DNA of 64,000 bases from Corynebacterium sp. Marseille-P4321 (GTDB taxonomy: Bacteria; Actinomycetota; Actinomycetes; Mycobacteriales; Mycobacteriaceae): positions 620,001-684,000 of the forward strand of contig NZ_CAHJXO010000001.1 of the NCBI RefSeq assembly GCF_903645305.1. Reading direction: 5' to 3'. Below the pieces are notes generated by a model. The model did no database searches, was not told the DNA's origin, and saw only the letters and a list, made by a program, of their open reading frames with translations. Position numbers and translations under genes: made by a program. How positions within the stretch are numbered: position 1 is the stretch's first letter; every line of letters begins with the position of its first letter. Of the stretch, positions 46,858 to 57,205 are shown in pieces.

Positions 46858-48891
46858 CTAGAAGGTGCCGCCGCGGTTGGCTGGGCCGCCGCCGGAGAAA
46901 CCTCCGCCGCCGCCGCCGGAGAATCCGCCGCCGTAGCCGCCGCCTCTGCCGCCGCCGAGGATCGCGCCCCACAGCATGGCGCGAGCCATCGTGTCCGCGG
47001 TCTGGCGGTTGCGCGCGGCCTGGTAGCGGCGCACGTCGTCGTCCGCAGCTTTCTCCGCACGGCGCGCGGTGTTCGTGGCGGTGCGTGCCATTTCGATCGC
47101 GCCGCGGGTGTCGCGCACACGCAGCTGGTGGGCCTGCGCGTATTGGCGCTTCGCCTCGTTGAGCAGCGTGCGGGCGTGCGAGCCGATGATGCGGCCACGC
47201 GAACGGATGAGGTCCTCAGCACGCTGAATCTGGGCGGTTGCCACCTGCATCTGCTGGTCGAAAAGCTGCAGTGCGCGCGACTGATCGCCAGCCACTCCCT
47301 TGGCCGTGTCCAGGGCCGCGTCGATCTCAGCATCAAGAGCGGTGAGCTCCTCGTACACCGCGAGCGGGTCGGTCTCCTGGCGGTTGCCAATCGCGTTCAA
47401 GCGGGTGCGTGCCCGATCGGAGAGGGCATCCAGCGAAGCGACGTCGATACGCGCGCCCTGCTTCGTTGCTGTCTTGACCTGCTCGATTTCCTGCAGCTCG
47501 CCCTCAATCTCGCGGATGAGCGCAGGCAAGTTGGACTGCGCCAAACGGATGTTTTCCCCCGCGCGCTCGATGGCCTTCAGGTTGGTGTCAGAGACCTCCA
47601 CTGCGTGGGAAGCGCCAGACAGGATATCGATGAGTGCACCCTGTCGCCCGGCCGGTTGCGCGGCAATCTGGCGGGCCTCGCCGAGCGCCTTCTCCGCCTC
47701 GTCGAGGGACGCGCGGGCGAGATCCACGTTGTCCACGACGGAGGAGAGCATCTCCGCGTCGTAGTTCGCCTTCAGCCCGTCGAGCGTGTGCTGCGCGGGT
47801 TCGAGGCGCGCGCGGATGTCCACGGTGCGCGCGAGGATCTTGTCCACTTCCTCCGGTGCGCGCATGAGCACGCCGCGCATCTCATTGAACTCCTGGGTCC
47901 GCGCGTTCAGCGCTTCCTCCGCCTTACCGGAGGAGGAGATGATGTCCACCAGCATGGCACGCTTCTCCGGCTCGGTTTCCGGGATTGCGTCGTAAAGCTT
48001 CTGGTGCGTGTTGAACGCGCGCTGCAGGGTGGAGGTCGCCTGGTTCATCGCGGAGGTGAACGGGCGGACGCGCTCCGCGCCGAACTCGCTGGAGGCCAGG
48101 GCCAACTCTTCTTTACCGCGGGTGATGGACTCGTCCGCCGAAACCAGCGCGTCGCGAGCCACCTGCTCGAGCGTGGCCGTAGGCAGCCGGCCTAGGGAAT
48201 CCGTGTCGCCCGGGTCGAGCGCCTTCGCGGACTCCAGCTGTTTCTGCTGCGTCTGCTTCGAGTTGCGGCGGGTAGCGGCGTAAATGCCGCCACCTGCAAC
48301 CGCGGCAACGCCTAGGCCGCCGAGTGCCCAGCCAGCCCCCGAGCCGCCGTCGCCGGAGCCCGAACCTGAACCGGACCTGCCCGCCGCATCGATCGCGTTG
48401 AGCGCCGCCTGCGACCAGTTCAGGTCGGTCAACTGCCCGTAGGCGGCCTGATCCATGCGGTCCACCTCGGCCTGCGTCCACTGGTCGCCAGCGCCGACGC
48501 TGTACGCCCGCTCGTCCGGCGAGATCGCAATGATTGCGGTGTTCGGCCCGTTGGCGCCTTTCGCGTTATCCATCCACGAATCGGGGGTGTAATCGCCGAA
48601 CGAACTCAAAAACACCACTCGGATGGACTTGCCATGGGACGAGCCGTAGTCCTGAATCGCCGTCTCGATCTCCGAGCGCTCGCCGGAGGACAGCACCCCA
48701 GCCTCGTCGGTCACGGGCTGGGTGAGCAGGCCGGGTTCCACGCCTACCTTGGTGGCGGTTGCCTGGGCGACCACCACCGGGGCGTCGGCGTTATCGATGA
48801 CAGTCGCGACGGCCCCTGGTGCGGCCGATAATGCGAAGCCGCCAGCGGCCAGGGGCGCGGCGGCGAGCAGACGAAATGCGCGCGTATTCAT
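46858..48891 (-). CDS. Secreted TPM-domain protein
   Basis: 677 residues. A signal peptide (about 1-28) is followed by a TPM domain (about 55-175; TQPVTDEAGVLSSGERSEIE, NTAIIAISPDERAYSVGAG), a Gly/Ser linker and a transmembrane helix (WALGGLGVAAVAGGGIYAA). A long coiled-coil-like cytoplasmic part and a Gly-rich C-terminus (GGGYGGGFSGGGGGGF) complete it. TPM domains act in photosystem repair in plants; in actinobacteria the role is unknown. The ATG at 48891 has TACCCT 7 nt upstream. Confidence 0.88.
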   Translation of the reverse strand: MNTRAFRLLAAAPLAAGGFALSAAPGAVATVIDNADAPVVVAQATATKVGVEPGLLTQPVTDEAGVLSSGERSEIETAIQDYGSSHGKSIRVVFLSSFGDYTPDSWMDNAKGANGPNTAIIAISPDERAYSVGAGDQWTQAEVDRMDQAAYGQLTDLNWSQAALNAIDAAGRSGSGSGSGDGGSGAGWALGGLGVAAVAGGGIYAATRRNSKQTQQKQLESAKALDPGDTDSLGRLPTATLEQVARDALVSADESITRGKEELALASSEFGAERVRPFTSAMNQATSTLQRAFNTHQKLYDAIPETEPEKRAMLVDIISSSGKAEEALNARTQEFNEMRGVLMRAPEEVDKILARTVDIRARLEPAQHTLDGLKANYDAEMLSSVVDNVDLARASLDEAEKALGEARQIAAQPAGRQGALIDILSGASHAVEVSDTNLKAIERAGENIRLAQSNLPALIREIEGELQEIEQVKTATKQGARIDVASLDALSDRARTRLNAIGNRQETDPLAVYEELTALDAEIDAALDTAKGVAGDQSRALQLFDQQMQVATAQIQRAEDLIRSRGRIIGSHARTLLNEAKRQYAQAHQLRVRDTRGAIEMARTATNTARRAEKAADDDVRRYQAARNRQTADTMARAMLWGAILGGGRGGGYGGGFSGGGGGGFSGGGPANRGGTF

Positions 48892-48898
48892 GTCCCCT

Positions 48899-48904
48899 AG
48901 GGTA
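48899..48904 (-). promoter_or_regulatory. Leaderless -10 box of the TPM gene
   Basis: TACCCT on the minus strand, 7 nt before the ATG at 48891. Confidence 0.5.
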
Positions 48905-48947
48905 GCCCTTCGGGCAGTCGCTGGGCCGTTTTGTGTGCGGGAGCGTT

Positions 48948-48953
48948 TACCCT
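48948..48953 (+). promoter_or_regulatory. Leaderless -10 box of dgt
   Basis: TACCCT 8 nt before the GTG at 48962. This decides against an in-frame TTG at 48953, which overlaps the box. Confidence 0.5.
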
Positions 48954-48961
48954 TGGTCAAC

Positions 48962-50251
48962 GTGTACAGCTACGATGCCGCCGACGTTGCCCGCCGCGCC
49001 ACCGAGGGCGAGAAAGGTGCCCAGGTCGCCCCGGGTGAAGACAACCGTGGTGCGTTCGCGCGCGATCGCGCCCGCGTGTTGCACTCGGCCGCGTTACGCC
49101 GGTTGGCGGACAAGACTCAGGTGGTCGGGCCCCGCGACGGCGACACTCCGCGCACGCGCCTGACGCACTCGCTGGAGGTCGCCCAAATCGCCCGTTCCAT
49201 CGGCTCGGGCCTGGGCTTAGACCCCGACCTGTGCGAGATGGCCGGACTCACGCACGACATCGGCCACCCGCCCTATGGCCACAACGGCGAGGTGGCGCTC
49301 AACGAGGTCGCGGCTGATGGCTTTGAGGGCAATGCGCAGACGTTGCGCATTCTGGCGAGGTTGGAGCCGAAAGTGCTTATCGACGGTTCCTCGTACGGCC
49401 TCAACCTCACCCGCGCCTCCCTCGACGCGGCGTGTAAGTACCCCGTTACTCGCACCAACCCGGACGGTTCGCTGAACCGCAAGTATTCGGCCTATGACGA
49501 AGACGCGCACATCCTCGCATGGGCTCGCGAGGGCCACACCGACGGCGCCCCGCCGATGGAGGCGCAGGTAATGGACTTCTCCGACGACATCGCCTACTCC
49601 GTTCACGACGTCGAAGACGGCATTGTCTCCGGCCGTGTATCGCTGAAGGTGTTGTGGGACTTCGTGGAGTTGGCGGCTCTGGCGGACAAGGGGGCCGCGG
49701 CTTTCGGAGGCACCGCTGATTCGCTTATCGACGCCGCCGATCGCCTCCGTGCCATGCCCGCCATCGCGGCCGCCGCGGACTTCGACTATGCCCTCAGCAG
49801 TTGGGCTGGGTTGAAGCAGCTCACCTCCCAGCTGGTGGGACGCTACGTCGGCGCGGTGACTCAGGCGACGCGCGAGGACGAGGCGAACCAAGTCCTGAGC
49901 AACGGTTCGCACTCTGGTGGCGGTCTCGGCCGGCAACACGGCTCCCTCGTTGTGCCCTCCGACATGGAGGCTGAGGTGCGCCTACTGAAAACGGTGGCGG
50001 TGCTCTACGTCATGGACGTTCCTGCGCACTTGGCGCGCCAGGATAGGCAACGCGACCGCATCTACCGCGTCCACGAGTATCTGCGCGCGGGTGCCCCGGG
50101 CACGTTGGACACCATGTTCCAGGAGTGGTTCGCGCAGGCTGAAAGCGACGCGGAACAGGAACGTGTGATCGTGGACCAGATTGCGTCCATGACGGAATCG
50201 CGCCTCGAGCGCACCGCGAAGAAAGCTTCCGCCTTCACCGGCTACTACTAG
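48962..50251 (+). CDS. dgt: Deoxyguanosinetriphosphate triphosphohydrolase-like protein
   Basis: 429 residues of the HD superfamily. Motifs RLTHSLEVAQIAR, LTHDIGHPPYGHNGE and MDFSDDIAYSVHDVED supply the metal ligands. It hydrolyses dNTPs to nucleosides and triphosphate, controlling dNTP pools; preceding dnaG is the usual actinobacterial setting. Two copies of the dispersed 11-mer lie inside. The stop overlaps the convergent barstar-like gene by 4 bp. Confidence 0.92.
   Translation: MYSYDAADVARRATEGEKGAQVAPGEDNRGAFARDRARVLHSAALRRLADKTQVVGPRDGDTPRTRLTHSLEVAQIARSIGSGLGLDPDLCEMAGLTHDIGHPPYGHNGEVALNEVAADGFEGNAQTLRILARLEPKVLIDGSSYGLNLTRASLDAACKYPVTRTNPDGSLNRKYSAYDEDAHILAWAREGHTDGAPPMEAQVMDFSDDIAYSVHDVEDGIVSGRVSLKVLWDFVELAALADKGAAAFGGTADSLIDAADRLRAMPAIAAAADFDYALSSWAGLKQLTSQLVGRYVGAVTQATREDEANQVLSNGSHSGGGLGRQHGSLVVPSDMEAEVRLLKTVAVLYVMDVPAHLARQDRQRDRIYRVHEYLRAGAPGTLDTMFQEWFAQAESDAEQERVIVDQIASMTESRLERTAKKASAFTGYY
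49375..49385 (-). repeat. Dispersed 11-mer CGTCGATAAGC, copy 17
   Basis: Exact copy inside dgt; read as Leu-Ile-Asp. Confidence 0.9.
49723..49733 (-). repeat. Dispersed 11-mer CGTCGATAAGC, copy 18
   Basis: Exact copy inside dgt, same orientation as copy 17, 348 bp away; read as Leu-Ile-Asp. Confidence 0.9.
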
Positions 50252-50511
50252 CGCACGAGTTCGACGCCGACGTCGGCGAAGACCTGCAGCACCATGCGCG
50301 TGCGATCGTCGTCAATGCACCAGTCCGAGACCACTACTTTCGCCGTGCCCACTTCGCGCAACAGGTCCGCAAGACCATCGAGGTTGCGTGGGGCGGGGCG
50401 CTCGCGGCCAAACACCGCGGCGGAAATCGCGGCGCTTAGCTCAGCGACGTCACTTACCGGGGACGTGATGAGGATTGGGTTGCGCCTACGCCCGTAGCCG
50501 TAGCTATGCAT
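50248..50511 (-). CDS. Barstar-like ribonuclease inhibitor
   Basis: 87 residues, cytoplasmic. The central RNLDGLADLLRE and the following VVVSDWCIDD-(x)-MVLQVFADVGVEL fit the barstar fold: the helix after GRNLDAL that plugs the RNase active site, then a beta strand. Its ATG overlaps the end of the RNase gene by 8 bp, so both are translated together. It is the likely immunity protein for the adjacent RNase. The family call rests on pattern and context, not on a search. Confidence 0.75.
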   Translation of the reverse strand: MHSYGYGRRRNPILITSPVSDVAELSAAISAAVFGRERPAPRNLDGLADLLREVGTAKVVVSDWCIDDDRTRMVLQVFADVGVELVR

Positions 50512-50926
50512 CGTTCACCTCGCAGAAGCTCTCGTAGTGGTCGGCGGTGTAGTACCAAACGTCTACATCCCCGTCGGCACCGCCGCCGGTGACAATCCGG
50601 CGCGCGCCGCGGTGGTGCAGACCCGGGGTGTCTACGGTGTATTCGCGGTAGTAGCCGGACGGCTCGTCGGGAAGCAATTGCTCGTAGTTGCCGAACCGCT
50701 TGTCGTCGTTATCGGGGTAAGGATACGGCCCGCCCTGCTCGATGCGCTCAATAGTCTCGTGCGCCTCGGCCGGCAGCGACGTGCACGCCGGCAAGCCGGA
50801 GCTGCTCGCCGGGGTGCTTGGAGCCGTCGAGTTGGAGCTTGACGCATTCGGTGCAGCGGGCCCTTGCGGCGCGGCGCAACCGCCCAGCATTAGGCAGGCA
50901 ACTGCGGCTGCCAGCACTCGTCTCAT
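50504..50926 (-). CDS. Guanyl-specific ribonuclease (RNase Sa/barnase family), lipoprotein
   Basis: 140 residues. A signal peptide with lipobox LGGC (Cys17) is followed by a Ser/Thr/Pro linker (about 20-50) and an RNase Sa-like domain: LPAEAHETIERIEQGGPYPYPD, then YYREYTVDTPG and RRIVTGGG, ending YYTADHYESF. The catalytic Glu (REYTV), Arg (RRIV) and His (DHYESF) are all there. It would cleave RNA after guanosine at the cell surface. Secreted homologues are normally free; lipid anchoring is unusual. It shares a unit with the barstar-like gene. Confidence 0.82.
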   Translation of the reverse strand: MRRVLAAAVACLMLGGCAAPQGPAAPNASSSNSTAPSTPASSSGLPACTSLPAEAHETIERIEQGGPYPYPDNDDKRFGNYEQLLPDEPSGYYREYTVDTPGLHHRGARRIVTGGGADGDVDVWYYTADHYESFCEVNDA

Positions 50927-50947
50927 GGCCCGTATCTTTGCACACGC

Positions 50948-50953
50948 TATTGT
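50948..50953 (+). promoter_or_regulatory. Leaderless -10 box of dnaG
   Basis: TATTGT 7 nt before the ATG at 50961. Confidence 0.5.
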
Positions 50954-50960
50954 TGCATCC

Positions 50961-52868
50961 ATGGCAAGGGGCAGAATTCCGGAGAGCGACATCCAGGCGA
51001 TCCGTGAACGCGCGCCGCTCGACGAAATCGTGGGCGAGTACGTGCAGCTCAAACCTGCCGGATACGACTCGTTGAAAGGCCTTTCGCCCTTCAAGGACGA
51101 AAAGACGCCGTCGTTCCATGTCCGCCCCGAGCACGGCTACTACCATTGCTTCTCCACGGGCAAGGGCGGCGACGTGTTCAGCTTCATGATGGAGATGGAA
51201 CAGCTCACCTTCCCCGAAGCGGTTGAGGCCGTGGCAGACCACATCGGCTACCACATCAACTACCAGGGCGGGTCCACCGGTGCGCGCGACGTGAAGCCTG
51301 GCACGCGCCAGCGCTTGCTTGCGGTAAACAAGGCGGCGCACGAGTTCTACATGGAACAGCTCGAAACGCCGCAGGCGCAGCCGGGGCGCGAGTTTTTGCT
51401 TGGCCGCGGGTTTTCGAAGGAGCTCATCCATGATTTTGAGTGCGGTTATGCCCCGGACGGCTGGGACACGCTGACGAAGCATTTGCTGCGAAAAGGCTTC
51501 GATGTCCAGGAGCTCATCGACGCGGGTATATCCTCGCAGGGCAAGCGCGGCCCGATAGACAAGTTCCGGCGTCGCTTGATCTGGCCGATCAAGGACGCGG
51601 CAGGTAATACTATCGGCTTCGGCGCGCGCAAGCTTTTCGACGATGACCCAATGGGTAAGTACATGAACACCCAGGACACGATGCTGTATCACAAGTCCAA
51701 GGTGCTCTTCGGCATCGACAAGGCGAAAAAACACATCGCCGAAGGCCACCAAACCGTCGTGGTGGAGGGCTACACCGACGTGATGGCCATGCACGCGGCC
51801 GGGGTGAAGACGGCGGTGGCCACCTGCGGCACGGCCTTCGGCAAGGAACACATGAGCCTGATCCGCCGCCTCATGCTGGACGACAACTTTTTCCGCGGCG
51901 AGCTGATCTACACCTTCGACGGCGACGAGGCGGGGCAGAAGGCCGCAATGCGCGCCTTCAAAACGGATTCAGAGTTCGGGGCGCAGTCGTTCGTCGCGGT
52001 GGCGCCGGAGGGGATGGACCCGTGCGATTTGCGTCTCGCACGCGGTGACGCGGCTGTGCGAGACCTCGTGGCATCGCGCGTGCCGGTCTACGAGTTCGTC
52101 ATCGAGGCGCTGCTGCAGGATTACTCACTGGACACCGCGGAGGGGCGCGTGCAAGCGCTCAAGCGCACCGTGCCTGTGGTGGCGTCCATTCCAGACAAGG
52201 TGCTGCAGCAGGAATACGCGCGACGACTGGCGGGCTGGATTGGTTGGCCGAACCCGGACGAGGTGCTCGAGCAGGTGCGCGCCGAGGCGAAGAAGCCGAA
52301 GCAGGAAAAACGCGTGGCTCGCTCTATCAGGGAAGCGGATCCGGCAGCCGGCGGAAACGCTGGGCGCCAGCAAGCGATGCTCGTGGCGCCCAACCCGCAC
52401 GACCCTGTGCTGTGGCCGCAACGGGAAGCGTTGAAGATCGCGCTGCAGCACCCGGCGAAGGCAGGCAACTACTTCGACGGCATCAACCCGGACGGGTTTA
52501 CCAACGACGCGTACCGCCAAGTTCGCGAAGCGATCACCGAAGCCGGAGGTGCGGCGGCGGCCCCCGAGCCAGCGACGTGGCTCGCGGCCGTGGCGGGGGA
52601 GATGCGCGATGTGGCGGGCCGCAACTTCGTCTCGGAGCTCGCGGTCGAGCCGATTCACGCCGACGACCTCGACGTTTACGCCGATTCTGTGCTGTCCCGC
52701 CTGCAGGAAACGCGCGTCGGCGACCAGATCGCGCAGCTCAAGGCCCAGCTCCAGCGGATGCGCCCCTCGGACGACGAGGAAGCGTACAACGCCCTCTTCT
52801 CCGATCTGGTCGCGCTCGAGCAGGCGCGCCGGGAGCTTAACGACAGGGCGTTCCGCGGAAACCGCTGA
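50961..52868 (+). CDS. dnaG: DNA primase
   Basis: 635 residues. An N-terminal CHC2-type domain (about 1-100), the TOPRIM core (VVVEGYTDVMAMHAAGVKTAVATCGTAF; YTFDGDEAG) and the C-terminal DnaB-binding domain are present. It makes replication primers. The zinc motif is eroded: ligand positions expected as Cys-His-Cys-Cys read Ser42, Lys45, Cys63 and Thr66. Either this family member folds without zinc or uses other ligands. An upstream open frame is excluded by the leaderless promoter. Confidence 0.95.
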   Translation: MARGRIPESDIQAIRERAPLDEIVGEYVQLKPAGYDSLKGLSPFKDEKTPSFHVRPEHGYYHCFSTGKGGDVFSFMMEMEQLTFPEAVEAVADHIGYHINYQGGSTGARDVKPGTRQRLLAVNKAAHEFYMEQLETPQAQPGREFLLGRGFSKELIHDFECGYAPDGWDTLTKHLLRKGFDVQELIDAGISSQGKRGPIDKFRRRLIWPIKDAAGNTIGFGARKLFDDDPMGKYMNTQDTMLYHKSKVLFGIDKAKKHIAEGHQTVVVEGYTDVMAMHAAGVKTAVATCGTAFGKEHMSLIRRLMLDDNFFRGELIYTFDGDEAGQKAAMRAFKTDSEFGAQSFVAVAPEGMDPCDLRLARGDAAVRDLVASRVPVYEFVIEALLQDYSLDTAEGRVQALKRTVPVVASIPDKVLQQEYARRLAGWIGWPNPDEVLEQVRAEAKKPKQEKRVARSIREADPAAGGNAGRQQAMLVAPNPHDPVLWPQREALKIALQHPAKAGNYFDGINPDGFTNDAYRQVREAITEAGGAAAAPEPATWLAAVAGEMRDVAGRNFVSELAVEPIHADDLDVYADSVLSRLQETRVGDQIAQLKAQLQRMRPSDDEEAYNALFSDLVALEQARRELNDRAFRGNR

Positions 52869-52896
52869 GCCCGCACCCAAAGCCGAAAACCCAGGG

Positions 52897-53562
52897 TTAG
52901 TTGTCAGCGTGCTTGCGCACGGCCCACTCCACCGCGTCCAGCGGCAACGAGGCATCGAAAGCATCACGGGCCTCGCGCAGCGTGTTGAGGTATTCGCCGT
53001 ACTGCTCCCCACTCCAGTCTCCGGTGGTGTCGATGCTGGCGGCCTCGGCGCGCTTGGAGCAGATGATCACCGGCTTGTCCGCTTCGCCTTCTTCCTGCTG
53101 TCCGGCGATGAAGTAGGCCACGGCGGAGGCATACTTCGGTGCGAGGCCGGTGTTGGTCAGGGACGTGTAGGCGTCGATAGGCGATTGCCCCTCAAGCTTG
53201 CGGATTGCGGCGAGAAGCTGTGCTGCTTTGCCTTTGTTGCGCAGCAGGGCCTGAAGCTGCATGACGTCGTTGCTCTGGCCTGCGGTGTAGCCGAAGCATG
53301 CGCCGAGGAAGTCGATGATCTGCTCGCGGGCGAAGCCGGATTCGCGAACGTCGGCGGCGAAGTCGAACACCTCGGAGCGGGTGATGGAGGCGGTAGCGTC
53401 GTCACGGAAGGGAGGGACGCGGCGCAGGTGGTGCGGCCAGCCGGTTTTCCAGCGGATGGGGGAGAAGGTGGCGGTGTCACCGAGCACGTCCTGCGGGGTG
53501 GGGTTGATGGCTTCGAGTGCTTCCACAATGTTGTTCACAATGTTGTTCCCAATGTTGTTCAT
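52897..53562 (-). CDS. Hypothetical protein, possible helix-hairpin-helix/OGG-fold
   Basis: 221 residues from the ATG at 53562; ATGs at 53571 and 53574 are also possible. The start is an Asn-Ile repeat (NNIGNNIVNNIVEAL). The body is helical with GFAREQIIDFLGACFGYTAGQ and TGLAPKYASAVAYFIAGQ, then PVIICSKRAEAA. This order loosely resembles OGG-fold DNA glycosylase-like proteins of actinobacteria. The catalytic Lys/Asp pair is not evident, so function is left open. It is divergent from mazG. Confidence 0.6.
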   Translation of the reverse strand: MNNIGNNIVNNIVEALEAINPTPQDVLGDTATFSPIRWKTGWPHHLRRVPPFRDDATASITRSEVFDFAADVRESGFAREQIIDFLGACFGYTAGQSNDVMQLQALLRNKGKAAQLLAAIRKLEGQSPIDAYTSLTNTGLAPKYASAVAYFIAGQQEEGEADKPVIICSKRAEAASIDTTGDWSGEQYGEYLNTLREARDAFDASLPLDAVEWAVRKHADN

Positions 53563-53597
53563 GCGCCCCATCATCCCAGAAACAGGCTGACGGTCCC

Positions 53598-53603
53598 TAC
53601 CCT
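53598..53603 (+). promoter_or_regulatory. Leaderless -10 box of mazG
   Basis: TACCCT 8 nt before the GTG at 53612. Confidence 0.5.
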
Positions 53604-53611
53604 GGCCCGGC

Positions 53612-54205
53612 GTGATGAATGTGCTGCTGCTCGACGCCCGCTTTCCTGACTCTATCCCCGCCGCATGGGTGGGGCGCCACGCGGTGTGCACGGAGGAGGT
53701 CGCAGATTCGGTGCGCAGGCTGTTCGCACCTGACGGGGCGCAGGCGGTGGTCACCACAGACATTACGCGGCCTGAGGTGGAACAATTGCTTATCGACGGA
53801 GCTCCGCTTCTCACCGCCCCCACCCTTTCCGACCCGGTCGCCGAAGCTGTGCGCGTGATGGGCGAGGCGCGACGGCGCGGCGAGTGGGAACGGGCGATGA
53901 CGCACGAATCGTTGCTGCCGTTCTTAGAGGAGGAGGCCGCGGAGGTTGCCGAGGTGATTACCTCCGGCGGCTCGGACGAGGAGTTGAAGAAGGAGCTCTC
54001 AGATTTGCTCTTGCAAGTACTCTTCCATGCCGAGATCGCCGCGGAGCGTGGCGCGTTCGACTTTGCGGACGTGGCAGCCGCGTTTGTGGCGAAAATGCGA
54101 TCGCGCGCCCCCTACCTCTTTGATGGATCCACCGGGACGGTGGACAAAGCCACACAAGACAGGCTGTGGGCCGAGGGGAAGGCGCGCGAGAAGCGGGGAA
54201 GTTAA
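53612..54205 (+). CDS. mazG: MazG family nucleoside triphosphate pyrophosphohydrolase
   Basis: 197 residues. The N-terminal ~85 residues are a linker region; the MazG helical core follows with EEEAAEVAEVI and KKELSDLLLQVLFHAEIA, supplying the acidic magnesium ligands (ExxE, ExxD). It removes non-canonical or excess NTPs. In mycobacteria mazG likewise precedes a transglycosylase-like lipoprotein gene and eno, supporting conserved order. GTG start by the leaderless box; ATG at 53615 is the alternative. Confidence 0.9.
   Translation: MMNVLLLDARFPDSIPAAWVGRHAVCTEEVADSVRRLFAPDGAQAVVTTDITRPEVEQLLIDGAPLLTAPTLSDPVAEAVRVMGEARRRGEWERAMTHESLLPFLEEEAAEVAEVITSGGSDEELKKELSDLLLQVLFHAEIAAERGAFDFADVAAAFVAKMRSRAPYLFDGSTGTVDKATQDRLWAEGKAREKRGS
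53788..53798 (-). repeat. Dispersed 11-mer CGTCGATAAGC, copy 19
   Basis: Exact copy inside the mazG N-terminal region; read as Leu-Ile-Asp. Confidence 0.9.
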
Positions 54206-54228
54206 TAGGGGACGTTAATACAGGGCGG

Positions 54229-54657
54229 CTAGCGTACAGCCGGCAGGACGTCGCGAAGCTGCGGCAAGCCCGCTTGGGAGGACAGCTGCGAGCTGAGCTT
54301 GATGGCCTGATCCATTGGGGTGACCGGGTCCGGCTTCACAATGCCGCACGCAACGGCGCGGTCGCCGAGGGCGCCGACGGTGGAAGCGGTGACCAGACGC
54401 AGCGCCGCGTCCTGGCCGATGACGTCGTTGAGGGTGCCCACCAGCTGGCCGCGGGTGGTGTTTGCGCCCGCAAGGCCTGCGCCGCGGAGGGTGACGCGCA
54501 GGACGTCGCAGTTGGCGGTGGCAATGTTGCCGTTGGCCAGCTTCACCAGGCTGGCGAGCTGGGAGGCAGTGGGGGCGGCCTGGGCGGCAGGCGCGACGAG
54601 GGTGGTCAGGGCGGTTGTGGCCGCGAGAGCTGCGGCGACGAGACGGTTGCGGCGCAT
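54229..54657 (-). CDS. Secreted protein, unknown function
   Basis: 142 residues. An Ala-rich signal peptide (about 1-28, cleavage near AQAAP) precedes a ~114-residue helical domain with two cysteines (NCDV, ACGIV) that may form a disulfide. An AAGGAG site precedes the ATG. Small secreted proteins like this are common in corynebacteria; no family is recognised. Confidence 0.8.
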   Translation of the reverse strand: MRRNRLVAAALAATTALTTLVAPAAQAAPTASQLASLVKLANGNIATANCDVLRVTLRGAGLAGANTTRGQLVGTLNDVIGQDAALRLVTASTVGALGDRAVACGIVKPDPVTPMDQAIKLSSQLSSQAGLPQLRDVLPAVR

Positions 54658-54809
54658 GGAAACGCTCCTTGTGGGCATTGAGGGTGGCATACGGGTGTAT
54701 AGGACAGCTCCACACCATACCTGTTATTGGAGAGGATAGTGTGGCGGGCGTGAAAATTGTTACATATCTGCGGAGGCGAGGCTCGCGCTCCCCGGAGTGC
54801 TCGACGCGG

Positions 54810-54815
54810 TAGGCT
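54810..54815 (+). promoter_or_regulatory. Leaderless -10 box of the transglycosylase gene
   Basis: TAGGCT 8 nt before the ATG at 54824. Confidence 0.5.
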
Positions 54816-54823
54816 ATGCGCCC

Positions 54824-57044
<2,221 letters not shown>

Positions 57045-57060
57045 CGCGCCTTAGTTACAT

Positions 57061-57096
57061 CCCACCCCTCCGGCAAAGGTTCGCCGGAGGGGTGGG
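57061..57096 (+). terminator. eno terminator
   Basis: A perfect 14-bp stem (CCCACCCCTCCGGC with its complement) and an 8-nt loop lie 16 bp after the eno stop, followed by a short T-containing stretch. Confidence 0.8.
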
Positions 57097-57192
57097 ATTG
57101 TCCTCGCGCACACCACTTGGGCGGGATAGAATCCGATCCGTGAATTCGAATGCGTCGATCCCGCTCCGCTATGCAACGCCCGAGACTGGCCC

Positions 57193-57198
57193 TACACT
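57193..57198 (+). promoter_or_regulatory. Leaderless -10 box of the SWIM gene
   Basis: TACACT 7 nt before the ATG at 57206. Confidence 0.55.
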
Positions 57199-57205
57199 TG
57201 GAAAC

